Shown: positions 26,085 through 34,866 of the stretch, in pieces
Numbering within the stretch: position 1 is the stretch's first letter
Layout: each line of letters starts with the position of its first letter
The notes under the pieces: model-generated
Seen by the model: only the letters and a program-made list of their open reading frames with translations
What the model was told of the DNA's origin: nothing
The model's database searches: none
NCBI GenBank assembly: GCA_964465145.1
Contig: CAYXJR010000015.1
Location: 1-64,000 of the forward strand
DNA length: 64,000 nucleotides
Origin: JAUVKA01 sp964465145
Lineage (GTDB): Bacteria; Bacteroidota; Bacteroidia; Bacteroidales; UBA12481
Direction: 5' to 3'
Position numbers and translations under genes: made by a program

Positions 26085-27979
26085 TTAGGATCTACCAGAT
26101 CAATAATATCTCTTTTTATCATTTCCCATTCCCCGGTTTCGGGATTCCACCTGCAATTGGCAAAACATTTCCAATCCTCCTTCATCTCTGGAAAATCTGT
26201 ACGGAAATAATAGCCTGGCCAGCGTGTTTCTTCACGGAAAAGGATAGTCCTGATATGTGATTCGGCCTGCCACATACGGTGAATATTCTCCCAGCAGCGC
26301 ATCAACTCGTGGGCATCTTCAGCAGCAAGTTTCATGGCATCTTCCTTCAGGAACTCCAGGAAAGCCATTCCCCGGTCAAGCAGGGGTTTTGATGTTCTGA
26401 AAGCCGATGAAGCCCCTCCTGCATACTCGTCCATTATCTTCTGAAGCCTGAACATGAACATCTGGGGTTTGACATAATTGGGATTGATATCAGGATCCTC
26501 GGTATATCCTCCATGTTCGGCAAATATTTCCATTGGGAGGAAGGTCTCCCGCTTCATTTCTTCGATCATCTCCTCACTAATTGTATCGAAGCCCTGATTA
26601 TCAGCACAAAAGGCTGCAGCTCCCTTACCGGCAATCCTGCCTTCAGTAAATGAGCCGGAAGAAAACTTATGACTGGATGCTCCAGAAGCATCACCCGCAG
26701 CAAAGAGTCCTTTTACAGTAGTCATATTGGGATAACCCCAGTGGTATCCTTCCGGAGCGAGATCTTCAGGACCACTTACCCAGGCTCCCGAAGCTCCTGA
26801 ATGAGAGCCAATAAAGTATGGTTCACAGGCTGCAATCTCAGAAGGGGTCTCTTCCGGCTTAACATTGGTAGAAGCCCAGAGAAGGGCCTGGCTGATAGTC
26901 ATATCCAGAAAATCTTCCCAAGCCTCAGCTTCTAATGTTTTCAGTGTTCTTTTGGCTGATTTCTCATCCTCCGCCTCATCAACGATCTTCTGGATAGCCA
27001 GATCCGTCCTCATGTAAATCGGACCTTTCCCCTCGTTAACTTCCAACATCATGAGATGGTTTCTCAGATTGGCTGGAGTGGGTTTGGCAGCCCCGTATGG
27101 CAGCCATTTCTGCAATTCATCCTTTCTGGTTTCCATATAATCTTCACCCAGGGCATTAGTTGCTTTGGATTTGAAAAGCAGGAACCAGGCCCCCACCGGG
27201 CCATAGGCATCTTTGAAGCGGACAGGAACAAACCGCACTTCCTGACAGGTCATTTCAGCTCCTGATTTAAGGGTAAAATAGGTGCTGGCTCCGGAATTGA
27301 AGGGAGGGTACCATGAACGCCCCAATCCCTCACCTACCGAGCGGGGTTTGAAAACATGGACAGCACCGCCCATAGTATCTAAAACGGCATTGGCCTCGAA
27401 AACATAGAATTTCTTTTCCCGTACACTGAAACCCACTGCTCCGGTGCAGCGATCACCATTCATGATAGGATTGGTAATAAAAACCCGCTCGAAATATTGG
27501 CCCTTATCGCCAAGTTCCTCCAGTGCCTTCTTAGCAGCTTCGGCAACAATGGTTTTATAGGATTCACCATTGATCATTATCTGCCATCTCCCTTCATGGA
27601 CATACTTTCCGTCCTCATCCTTCCAGATCGGCAGTCCCCATTTTTCGAACAGGTGGACCGATGAATCCACGTGCCGTCCAATATTAGCCACAAGATCATC
27701 ACGGGCCACTCCCATGAGGTCGTTCTTCACATACTTAACATAATCGGCCAGGGTGTTATCCCCATCCTTCAGCCCCAAGTACATATTGATAGCCGACAAG
27801 CCCATTGCCACGGCCCCGCTTCGGTCCATCGAAGCCTTATCCACAACTGTCACCGACAGGCCATTCTGTTTAGCCCAGTGGGATGCTTCAAAAGCCGCAC
27901 CACAGGCAGCCATACCACCGCCAAGGATCAATATATCCGTTTTAACCCTCACTGTCTCGTAACTTTCAGTGATTCCCAT
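26081..27979 (-). CDS. aprA: adenylylsulfate (APS) reductase alpha subunit
   Basis: This FAD protein of 632 residues catalyses the interconversion of APS with sulfite and AMP. The start is taken at the ATG at 27979 (MGITESYETVRV); the open frame reaches 8 codons further upstream into aprB. Family landmarks are GGGMAACGAAFEASHW (FAD), MDRSGAVAMGLSAIN, GRWQIMINGESYK, KPRSVGEGLGRSWYPPF, and the active-site region SHSGASGAWVSGPEDLAPEGY, followed by GLFAAGDASGASSHKFSSGS. These distinguish it from succinate dehydrogenase and aspartate oxidase. It follows aprB by 4 bases and overlaps qmoA. Whether the enzyme works reductively or oxidatively cannot be told from the sequence. Confidence 0.93.
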   Translation of the reverse strand: MGITESYETVRVKTDILILGGGMAACGAAFEASHWAKQNGLSVTVVDKASMDRSGAVAMGLSAINMYLGLKDGDNTLADYVKYVKNDLMGVARDDLVANIGRHVDSSVHLFEKWGLPIWKDEDGKYVHEGRWQIMINGESYKTIVAEAAKKALEELGDKGQYFERVFITNPIMNGDRCTGAVGFSVREKKFYVFEANAVLDTMGGAVHVFKPRSVGEGLGRSWYPPFNSGASTYFTLKSGAEMTCQEVRFVPVRFKDAYGPVGAWFLLFKSKATNALGEDYMETRKDELQKWLPYGAAKPTPANLRNHLMMLEVNEGKGPIYMRTDLAIQKIVDEAEDEKSAKRTLKTLEAEAWEDFLDMTISQALLWASTNVKPEETPSEIAACEPYFIGSHSGASGAWVSGPEDLAPEGYHWGYPNMTTVKGLFAAGDASGASSHKFSSGSFTEGRIAGKGAAAFCADNQGFDTISEEMIEEMKRETFLPMEIFAEHGGYTEDPDINPNYVKPQMFMFRLQKIMDEYAGGASSAFRTSKPLLDRGMAFLEFLKEDAMKLAAEDAHELMRCWENIHRMWQAESHIRTILFREETRWPGYYFRTDFPEMKEDWKCFANCRWNPETGEWEMIKRDIIDLVDPK

Positions 27980-27983
27980 AGCT

Positions 27984-28421
27984 CTATAGTTTTGACAGGT
28001 CATCCATGCCTGTGGATTCAGGTTCGGTTCTTAATAATGGACTCTTAAGGTCTTCAGTTCCAGTGCTAAATCCTCCGTCTGGAATAGCAGTGCCTTCAGG
28101 AATAGTTCTGGTTCTAAAACGAAACCTTTTAACCTCTCCGTTCCGGAATTTCACCGACCACATTATGGCATCCGAACTGCGCATCGGCTGCACCACTCCT
28201 CCAAGTGGCATGAAATCAGCATAGCCTCTTACTTCTATAGCCTGAGTAGGACAAATCTTTACACAGTTATAGCACTCCCAGCACATCTCCGGCGCCCGGT
28301 TCCGGGCCTTCCCGGATTCCTTGTCCAGAAGCATCAGATCGTTCGGACAGATGTACTGGCAGGCAGTCTTATCAAGCGCCTTGCACCCGTCGCATTTCTG
28401 AGTGATCACAAAACTCGGCAT
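27984..28421 (-). CDS. aprB: adenylylsulfate reductase beta subunit
   Basis: The 145-residue ferredoxin-like subunit carries the eight cysteines of two [4Fe-4S] clusters at Cys10, 13, 21, 25 and Cys47, 50, 53, 57 (CDGCKALDKTACQYICP and CWECYNCVKICP). The insert between the first cysteines is the AprB signature. The C-terminal half (RGYADFMPLGG, MWSVKFRNGEVKRFRFRTR) wraps around AprA in known structures. It is the first gene of the five-gene minus-strand operon aprBA-qmoABC, with the promoter expected in 28422-28535. Confidence 0.93.
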   Translation of the reverse strand: MPSFVITQKCDGCKALDKTACQYICPNDLMLLDKESGKARNRAPEMCWECYNCVKICPTQAIEVRGYADFMPLGGVVQPMRSSDAIMWSVKFRNGEVKRFRFRTRTIPEGTAIPDGGFSTGTEDLKSPLLRTEPESTGMDDLSKL

Positions 28422-28537
28422 AACGTTTAATTTAGGTTATAAAAAACCGGCCATAAAAAATGACTGATCTAAAAATACAAATTATGCATCGACTAGCTCA
28501 GAATGAGACTTAAATGGAGTGTTTCTAAATAAAAGGG

Positions 28538-28585
28538 TAGATTGGGGGATTGGTAGACTGGTAGATTGGGGGATTGGGGGATAAC
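28538..28585. repeat. 8-bp tandem repeat upstream of the apr operon
   Basis: Six octamers in a row: tagattgg, gggattgg, tagactgg, tagattgg, gggattgg, gggataac. The unit family is the same as at 1901-1956. It lies in the 431-base gap between the divergent aprB and GH31 genes. Confidence 0.8.
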
Positions 28586-28710
28586 GGCTTCCGAAACAAA
28601 GCCCTCTTAAGGGGCTGTTTCAAAAGGGTGCATCCTTTTCATTATTTTGAAAACAATGTTGATAAAATCAACAGGTTATTCCATAAAACAGAAATAAAGT
28701 GCGCTGGCCT

Positions 28711-28803
28711 AAACAGAACAGCGGGACAGCTTTGGCCAGTGGGTGGAAGCTTTGTTCTGTTTTTGATTTTTTGGCTACCTTTTTCATCAAGGAAAAAGGG
28801 TAG
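28711..28803. repeat. two inverted repeats in the aprB-GH31 gap
   Basis: The first has arms aaacagaaca (28711-28720) and tgttctgttt (28753-28762), with an inner agctt/aagct pair. The second has arms ctacctttttc (28775-28785) and gaaaaagggtag (28792-28803) with one bulge. They lie just upstream of the GH31 start. They could be regulatory hairpins in the leader or the remains of a dispersed palindromic element. No gene is evident in 28422-28852. Confidence 0.5.
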
Positions 28804-28852
28804 AAGAAATTTAAAAACCCTTCCTTTGCATCAGAAAAACAAACTCAAAACC

Positions 28853-31800
28853 ATGATTAAGCATTTACTCACTATCACCCTGATATGCCTGACATTAAGT
28901 GGCTTTACCCAGATAGCTCCGGATAAAATCTTCTGGCAGGAAGATTTTTCTGACGGCTCTATGCCGGAAGGCTGGCAAGCAGTAATGGAAAATGATTCAG
29001 CCGTCAGCTGGTTCGTTACCGATCAGCCTTTTCCGGGTTCTCCCGGAAGAACCTACCAGGCTCCCCCGATAGCATCCGCCAGCCGGGGCTTCCACCTTCA
29101 GATCGCCCCGGGGGTAAAAACAGGCAATAACTCCAGGGCGTGGAGAAATGACAGTATATGGCCGGATGCATACGTACAGACACAGGCAATTAATTGCTCA
29201 AAGAAACAATCTGTGGTACTGACTTTTCAGCAAAATTTTTTCTGGAACCGACGGGATGCGGCCAGAGGAGCCGGATTGATTGTGGAAGTAAGTAATAACG
29301 GTACAGACTGGGTGAAATATGATGTACGACAGGGCATTAGGTCGGGAAATGACTGCCCAAATCCAATGGATGTTGAGCTAAATATTACCCGCACTGCCGC
29401 CCAGCAAAAAACTGTTTACCTGCGATTTCACTGGAAAGGGCTGCAGAGATGGTACTGGATGGTCGACGATATCAGACTTTCTGAGGCATACGATGCCGAT
29501 ATCCTGGCTTACAAACTGGCTTCACATGAGGAATCCGGCAATACATTCACCAATAATGATGAGATGGTTTTTCAGCTGGTCAATCTTGGGGCATATGATA
29601 TCACCTCCAATTTCGATTGCTTCCTTAAAATCGACAAACGTGAACCCATGAAGATCAATGTGCCTGCCGGTAAATCAAATCCTTTTAAAATCATTGACAC
29701 CCTGAATGTTTCATTTTCAGGAATCGACCTAAGCGATATTGGTATACACAAAATAAACTTCTATTCCAGACTGCCCAATGACAGCAGGCCTGAGAATGAC
29801 AGTATATCCACAGTTCTTTATTCTGGTGCTTATTCATTGGGAGAGATCACGGCATTTAAGCCAGGCAGCCGGGAGTTTGAAATTGTCTGTCATCAGGCCA
29901 AATTAAAAATTCAATTTATAAGAAATGATATTTTCCGGATATGGATGGCTTATGATGGAGAATTCAGCAATCCGGCAGGTAATGACCTTGTGATATCAGA
30001 ACCTGATAAAGATGTTCAGGTAAAATATACTGACACGGATGCATATCATCTTTTTGAAACCTCCGACCTGGCTCTCCGGGCTTATAAAGACCCATTAAGG
30101 TTTGTCCTCTACAAAGCTGACAATGAAAACCTCATATGGGAAGAGGTTCAGGGTATGACATACGGTAAGGAAACTGTTCAGTATCTAACAAGGGGAGAGC
30201 AGGAATACTTCTACGGCGGGGGTATGCAGAACGGCCGTTTCTCTCACCGCGGGGAAACCATTAAGCTCACCATCGATTACGATTGGGAGGATGGAGGCAA
30301 CCCAAACCCGGTGCCATTCTATATGAGCACAAATGGATATGGCGCTCTTAGAAATACATATTCACCAGGTGAATACAGCTTCGGCGACACAGTTAAATTA
30401 ACTCAGAATGAGGCAAGATTTGATTGTTATTACTTTGCCGGCCCCGGTCTGAAGGCTGTGCTAAACGATTACATCGACCTTACCGGTAAACCCTTCCTGC
30501 CTCCACGCTGGGCACTGGGAATGGGAGATGCCAACTGTTACAACCGTGGGGCAAAGATAGATATAAAAACCGTTGGCAGTAAAGGTACCGGCTTTGGGGG
30601 GACCACTCCAGATGTGATCCAACTGATTGCCGATGAGTATATTAAACATGATATGCCCAGGGGATGGATCCTGCCTAATGACGGCTATGGGTGCGGTTAT
30701 ACAAAGCTCGATTCTGTTGTTAAAGAGCTTTATAAACGGGGCTTCATGACGGGCCTATGGACTGAGAATGGAGTGGAAAAAATCGCATATGAGGTGGGAA
30801 CACTGGGAACCCGCTTATGCAAATTGGATGTGGCATGGGTTGGATCAGGATATAAATTTGCCATCGATGGAGTAAGAGACGCCTACGAAGGCATAGAAAA
30901 CAACTCCGATGCAAGGGGATTCATATGGTCGGTTTGCGGCTGGGCCGGAACCCACAGACATTCTACTGTATGGACCGGCGACCAGAGCGGCTCCTGGGAG
31001 TATATCCGCTGGCATATTCCAACAGTAATTGGATCAGGGCTATCTGCTCAAAACGCAGCAACAGGCGATGTAGATGGTATTTTCGGAGGAAGTGACTCCA
31101 CCTACGTGAGAGACCTTCAATGGAAGTGTTTTACACCGATTTTCATGTCGATGTCGGGCTGGGCCAGTAATAATAAAAACGGCATCAAGGATAAGCAGCC
31201 ATGGCTGTTCGGTGAACCATTTACCAGTATCAACCGTAAATACCTGAAACTCAAACAGAGGCTGACCCCCTATATGTACACACTATGCAATGAAGCATAC
31301 CAGACAGGGGTACCCTCTGTACGCGGCCTGATCCTCGAGTATCCTGATGATCCTGTAACCTGGGGCACTGCCACACAATATGAATACCTGCTGGGTCAAA
31401 ACCTGCTTGTTGCCCCGGTGTATAAGCCGGAAGACAAACGCGACAGCATTTATTTCCCTGAAGGGACATGGTATGATTACTGGGATGGGACAGCCTACAG
31501 GGGACAGAGCCTTATTAACAACTACCCGGCCCCCCTGGATAAGCTCCCGCTTTTTGTCAGGGCCGGTTCTATCATCCCAATGTACCAGCAGATGAATTAT
31601 GATTGGGAACGGCCAACTGACACGCTGACTCTGGATATCTACCCATCAGGAAATTCTTCCTTCGTGATGTATGAAGACGACGGACTGACCCGTGAACACC
31701 GCGATGGGGTCTTTGCTGAAACATTGTTTGTGGTGAAAGCCCCACAAAATAACCAGGGCCCGGCTCAGGTAATCCTGGACGCTGCGACAGGCGACTTCAA

Positions 31801-32023
31801 GGGCCGGCTCAAACAACGTGTTTACCAACTTGAAATACACACGGGCTACTCAGCTGAAAAAATTACCCTTAATGGTAAAAAACTGAAAAAGATAAAATCA
31901 AAAGAAGCATTTGACACAGGTGGTACGGGATGGTATTATAATCCTGGATATAAGCAGGGAACATTATTCGTGAGAACAGAATATCTCTCCACTGACCAAC
32001 CTAGCCTGGTAGAAATTCAATAG
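28853..32023 (+). CDS. secreted GH31-family glycosidase
   Basis: From the ATG at 28853 the protein is 1056 residues and starts with a signal peptide (MIKHLLTITLICLTLSGFTQ). The same frame is open back to 28574, but that extension has no signal and runs through repeat sequence. Residues 25-210 form a jelly-roll/MAM-like module, 230-330 a second beta domain, then the GH31 N-domain and catalytic barrel. The probable nucleophile is Asp659 in KLDVAW and the acid/base Asp710 in WTGDQSGSW. The C-terminal beta domains carry YEDDG. GH31 contains alpha-glucosidases, xylosidases, galactosidases and alpha-N-acetylgalactosaminidases; the substrate cannot be assigned. No T9SS tail is seen. Confidence 0.85.
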   Translation: MIKHLLTITLICLTLSGFTQIAPDKIFWQEDFSDGSMPEGWQAVMENDSAVSWFVTDQPFPGSPGRTYQAPPIASASRGFHLQIAPGVKTGNNSRAWRNDSIWPDAYVQTQAINCSKKQSVVLTFQQNFFWNRRDAARGAGLIVEVSNNGTDWVKYDVRQGIRSGNDCPNPMDVELNITRTAAQQKTVYLRFHWKGLQRWYWMVDDIRLSEAYDADILAYKLASHEESGNTFTNNDEMVFQLVNLGAYDITSNFDCFLKIDKREPMKINVPAGKSNPFKIIDTLNVSFSGIDLSDIGIHKINFYSRLPNDSRPENDSISTVLYSGAYSLGEITAFKPGSREFEIVCHQAKLKIQFIRNDIFRIWMAYDGEFSNPAGNDLVISEPDKDVQVKYTDTDAYHLFETSDLALRAYKDPLRFVLYKADNENLIWEEVQGMTYGKETVQYLTRGEQEYFYGGGMQNGRFSHRGETIKLTIDYDWEDGGNPNPVPFYMSTNGYGALRNTYSPGEYSFGDTVKLTQNEARFDCYYFAGPGLKAVLNDYIDLTGKPFLPPRWALGMGDANCYNRGAKIDIKTVGSKGTGFGGTTPDVIQLIADEYIKHDMPRGWILPNDGYGCGYTKLDSVVKELYKRGFMTGLWTENGVEKIAYEVGTLGTRLCKLDVAWVGSGYKFAIDGVRDAYEGIENNSDARGFIWSVCGWAGTHRHSTVWTGDQSGSWEYIRWHIPTVIGSGLSAQNAATGDVDGIFGGSDSTYVRDLQWKCFTPIFMSMSGWASNNKNGIKDKQPWLFGEPFTSINRKYLKLKQRLTPYMYTLCNEAYQTGVPSVRGLILEYPDDPVTWGTATQYEYLLGQNLLVAPVYKPEDKRDSIYFPEGTWYDYWDGTAYRGQSLINNYPAPLDKLPLFVRAGSIIPMYQQMNYDWERPTDTLTLDIYPSGNSSFVMYEDDGLTREHRDGVFAETLFVVKAPQNNQGPAQVILDAATGDFKGRLKQRVYQLEIHTGYSAEKITLNGKKLKKIKSKEAFDTGGTGWYYNPGYKQGTLFVRTEYLSTDQPSLVEIQ

Positions 32024-32084
32024 TAAAATATACGTTTCTACTAAATGGTAGTATTTTTACAATTCAAAAAAATTAAAATAAATA

Positions 32085-32432
32085 ATGGAAATTACCGGTA
32101 AAATCGTAGAAGTGCTTCCTGAAGAGTCAGGGCAATCAAGCAAGGGAGGATGGCGCAAGCAGCAGTATATCCTTGAAACTCAAGGGGAATATCCAAAGAA
32201 AGTTTGTTTCATGGCCTGGGGAGATAAGATCGATGATTTCCAGATCAAGCAAAACGACGAAGTTGAGGTATCAATCGATATTGAAAGCAGGGAATTCAAC
32301 GGGCGTTGGTACACCGATGTTAAGGCCTGGAAAGTAGTTAAAACTGCAGGTGGCGGCGAGAGCGCACCCCTGCCGGATGAACCACCGCCGTTTAACGATG
32401 AGGATGAGTCAATGGAGGATCTGCCCTTCTAA
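32085..32432 (+). CDS. DUF3127 protein
   Basis: A 115-residue soluble protein that matches DUF3127, an OB-fold-like family common in Bacteroidota. The core reads MEITGKIVEVLPEESGQSS, QYILETQGEYPKKVCFMAWGD, and VEVSIDIESREFNGRWYTDV, followed by an acidic proline-rich tail ending DESMEDLPF. The tail resembles the C-terminal tip of single-strand DNA-binding proteins, and a nucleic-acid-binding role has been suggested by fold, not shown. The gene stands alone; the upstream gap is 61 bases. Confidence 0.85.
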   Translation: MEITGKIVEVLPEESGQSSKGGWRKQQYILETQGEYPKKVCFMAWGDKIDDFQIKQNDEVEVSIDIESREFNGRWYTDVKAWKVVKTAGGGESAPLPDEPPPFNDEDESMEDLPF

Positions 32433-32605
32433 AGGCAAAGGGCAAAAGGCAGAAGGCAGAAGTAAGTCAAAAGAGTTAAGTTTCAAGAAAAAAGTTAAGT
32501 AATAAGATTTTGCAGTGCAACACCTTATACTTAACTTCAAACATGTTTCTTTTGCCCTAAGACCTACATTTGTCTTCTGCCTCCTGCCCTTTGCCTTAGT
32601 TTATC
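32432..32605. repeat. long imperfect inverted repeat between convergent genes
   Basis: The left arm begins with heptamers aaaggca, aagggca, aaaggca, gaaggca, and the right arm ends with their reverse complement (cttctgcctcctgccctttgcc type). Inside are aagttaagt (about 32493) and acttaactt (about 32530), and the centre is near tgcagtgca (about 32512). The structure could fold into a long cruciform or act as a bidirectional terminator. The right arm enters the last codons of the beta-helix gene. Confidence 0.6.
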
Positions 32606-34800
32606 TTCAACATCTTCCTCGTCTCCACTCCCCCATCACAAATCAACTTATAAAAATACAATCCGGGCGGAAGAGAATTTGCATCAAACCGGACCTGCTG
32701 CTGACCACTGGCCTGCGGGCCGTCGACCAAAACCGCTACCTGCTTACCGCTCATGGTGAAGATGGCTAACTGCACTTTCTGACGCCTTTCCAGGCGATAC
32801 TCGATGGTGGTTTCATTACTGAAAGGATTTGGATAACAAATACTTCCTTCCTGATCAATGGCTGGCCTGATTTCAATACCAGTTGGTGTGCAATCATTGA
32901 ACTGCAGGCCATCGAGCCAGATAGTATAGCCCAGATCCCATGTGTCGGCATGGAACTCAACATAGCTTGTCTGGCCCAGATCCATATTTCCCACGTCCTC
33001 CCTGACCCAGGTGCTGTTTCCCTTTAGTGGAATATTGTAATGCCGCCAGCGGTTATTGGCATTGTTAAGATAGCTTGTGGGTGCAGTATATTTATAATAG
33101 CCCTGATCATAATTCCCCACCCTTACATGGAAATACTGGAAACCGTAACTGGGCTGCTTAATGGTTTTTATCCATACACTCAGTGTATCCTCCTCACTGA
33201 GGTTCCATAAAGCCACCGAGTCGCCTCCGGGCCGGTAATTCAAACCCACATCCCAGCCCCTGCCGGTAAGCATCTTTATAGAAGCCTCCCCTACCATTTT
33301 ATCCTCATAATCCCATTCCAGCACCTCATCTATACGTGCTCCCATCCCCGGTTCGGCATAGATGCTCCAGGAAGCCGGGGGCTCGGCCATGTCGCAGGGA
33401 GGATTATACATCAGTAATTTCGCCCCCTGATCATTGAAGGGCAGCCAGCTGACAGCCCCTCTCATCTTCCTCTGGATCAGCTCTCTGTCGTTCGGCAGAT
33501 AAGTGTTGTTCAGTGCATAAATATTATCTGCCGACATATTCTGGATGAAATAAAAAGTGGGTGATTTGAAGATATTATCAGAAATAGTGTCGTTTCGGCA
33601 ATCTCCCTCAAGGTAAAGATCAGTCTGGTTATGTATAAACTGGTTATCTCTGGCAACAAGGTGCTCTGTATTCCTGGCATGAATACCCCAGGTATTGCTC
33701 TCGATAATATTGTTATGGATATTGTAATCATGGGAAAACTGATCGCCATAGAGGTTTATAATACCCCCTTCCCAGAGTTCAAAACCGTAAGGATTGGCCC
33801 TGATCACATTATCCACAAATGTATTGTTAAAGCCGCGGTCGACAGCAACCCCGGAATTATAATTCCCGATTATCTCATTGCCTTCAACCAGGGAATTGAA
33901 GCTGTAGCCCAGCCAGAAACCGTAATGGCTGAAATTGCATTTATTGTATTTATAAATATTGCCATCGGCAAATGTGGCTTCGATGGCATTATGAGGGGAA
34001 TAGGAACAATCGTTATAGGCAAAATAATTGTTGTTGGGTACTTCACTGTGCTCATACTGTCCGAGGAAGACCCCGTCGCCTGAATATGTGAGGTTGTTAT
34101 ACTCAACTATATTGTTGTTCGAAACAATCAGAAGTATTGCCGCACAGTCGCTGGGGTCGGTAAGGCGGTTAACATGGGAGCAGTCGTTATTATGAATATT
34201 GCAATTATCAGTGTAGTTCATCCGGATCCCAAAACCGCAATTCCAGTGCAGGGTATTGTCGTGCAGTTCAAAGGAATTGCAGTTGTACATTGCCACTCCG
34301 TCGTTCTGCTGTATCATGGTATTTCCAAAAATCTCCCCGCCGGTGCATTCATTCATCAGTACACCTCCCCCAAGGGCTTCCTCCGGCCCGGTCCAAATAA
34401 AAATCCAGCCGACTGTATCTTTTTTATTGTATGAGAAATTATTGTCATTGATATTAATGCCGGATGATTTCTTTACCGACATCGCATAATAGAAGCGGCT
34501 CACAGATGCGAAATTCTTTATCGTAATATTGCTCGAATTCTCAATGTAAATCATATACCCGCCAAAATCCGCCCCATCAACGAACACACTGTCGCCATCG
34601 ATAGTGATATTGCTTTTATTCACTATGCGGATTAGCCCGGCCTGGCCGCTGTCCGCCATTTCGTAACTGCCTGGCTGAATTTTAATATCAGAATTGGAAG
34701 CAATTTCCATATTATCCGCAAGGGATAAAATGGTTTGTGATTGAAGCGAAAAGGATAAACATGTGATTATCAACAATACCGGAAGGATGGAACGTTTCAT
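32596..34800 (-). CDS. secreted right-handed parallel beta-helix protein, T9SS type A
   Basis: The 734-residue protein has a signal peptide (MKRSILPVLLIITCLSFSLQSQ). Residues about 40-450 form a long run of short Asn-rich turns (NNxF, GNTMIQQNDGVAMYNCN, NNIVEYNNLTYSGDG) typical of NosD/PbH1 parallel beta-helices found in polysaccharide lyases and epimerases. Residues 480-650 are a beta-sandwich, carbohydrate-binding-like domain. The last 80 residues are a type A sorting domain (CYPNPFSNETTIEY, MSGKQVAV, LPPGLYFYKL). It probably binds or cleaves polysaccharide outside the cell, but no catalytic motif is recognisable. Confidence 0.85.
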   Translation of the reverse strand: MKRSILPVLLIITCLSFSLQSQTILSLADNMEIASNSDIKIQPGSYEMADSGQAGLIRIVNKSNITIDGDSVFVDGADFGGYMIYIENSSNITIKNFASVSRFYYAMSVKKSSGININDNNFSYNKKDTVGWIFIWTGPEEALGGGVLMNECTGGEIFGNTMIQQNDGVAMYNCNSFELHDNTLHWNCGFGIRMNYTDNCNIHNNDCSHVNRLTDPSDCAAILLIVSNNNIVEYNNLTYSGDGVFLGQYEHSEVPNNNYFAYNDCSYSPHNAIEATFADGNIYKYNKCNFSHYGFWLGYSFNSLVEGNEIIGNYNSGVAVDRGFNNTFVDNVIRANPYGFELWEGGIINLYGDQFSHDYNIHNNIIESNTWGIHARNTEHLVARDNQFIHNQTDLYLEGDCRNDTISDNIFKSPTFYFIQNMSADNIYALNNTYLPNDRELIQRKMRGAVSWLPFNDQGAKLLMYNPPCDMAEPPASWSIYAEPGMGARIDEVLEWDYEDKMVGEASIKMLTGRGWDVGLNYRPGGDSVALWNLSEEDTLSVWIKTIKQPSYGFQYFHVRVGNYDQGYYKYTAPTSYLNNANNRWRHYNIPLKGNSTWVREDVGNMDLGQTSYVEFHADTWDLGYTIWLDGLQFNDCTPTGIEIRPAIDQEGSICYPNPFSNETTIEYRLERRQKVQLAIFTMSGKQVAVLVDGPQASGQQQVRFDANSLPPGLYFYKLICDGGVETRKMLKIN

Positions 34801-34866
34801 TAGTCTGATTTTTATAACCCATTAAATTACAAAAAATCCTTAAGCCGCAGCATTTTCAGGGGGATA

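Noticed and set aside
26081..27979. aprA as succinate dehydrogenase or L-aspartate oxidase flavoprotein
   Set aside because: The AprA-specific active-site and C-terminal segments and the adjacent aprB/qmo genes fit APS reductase; no SDH partner genes are present.
28574..28852. Longer start for the GH31 gene
   Set aside because: The frame is open, but it starts inside the octamer array and places the obvious signal peptide 94 residues inside the protein.
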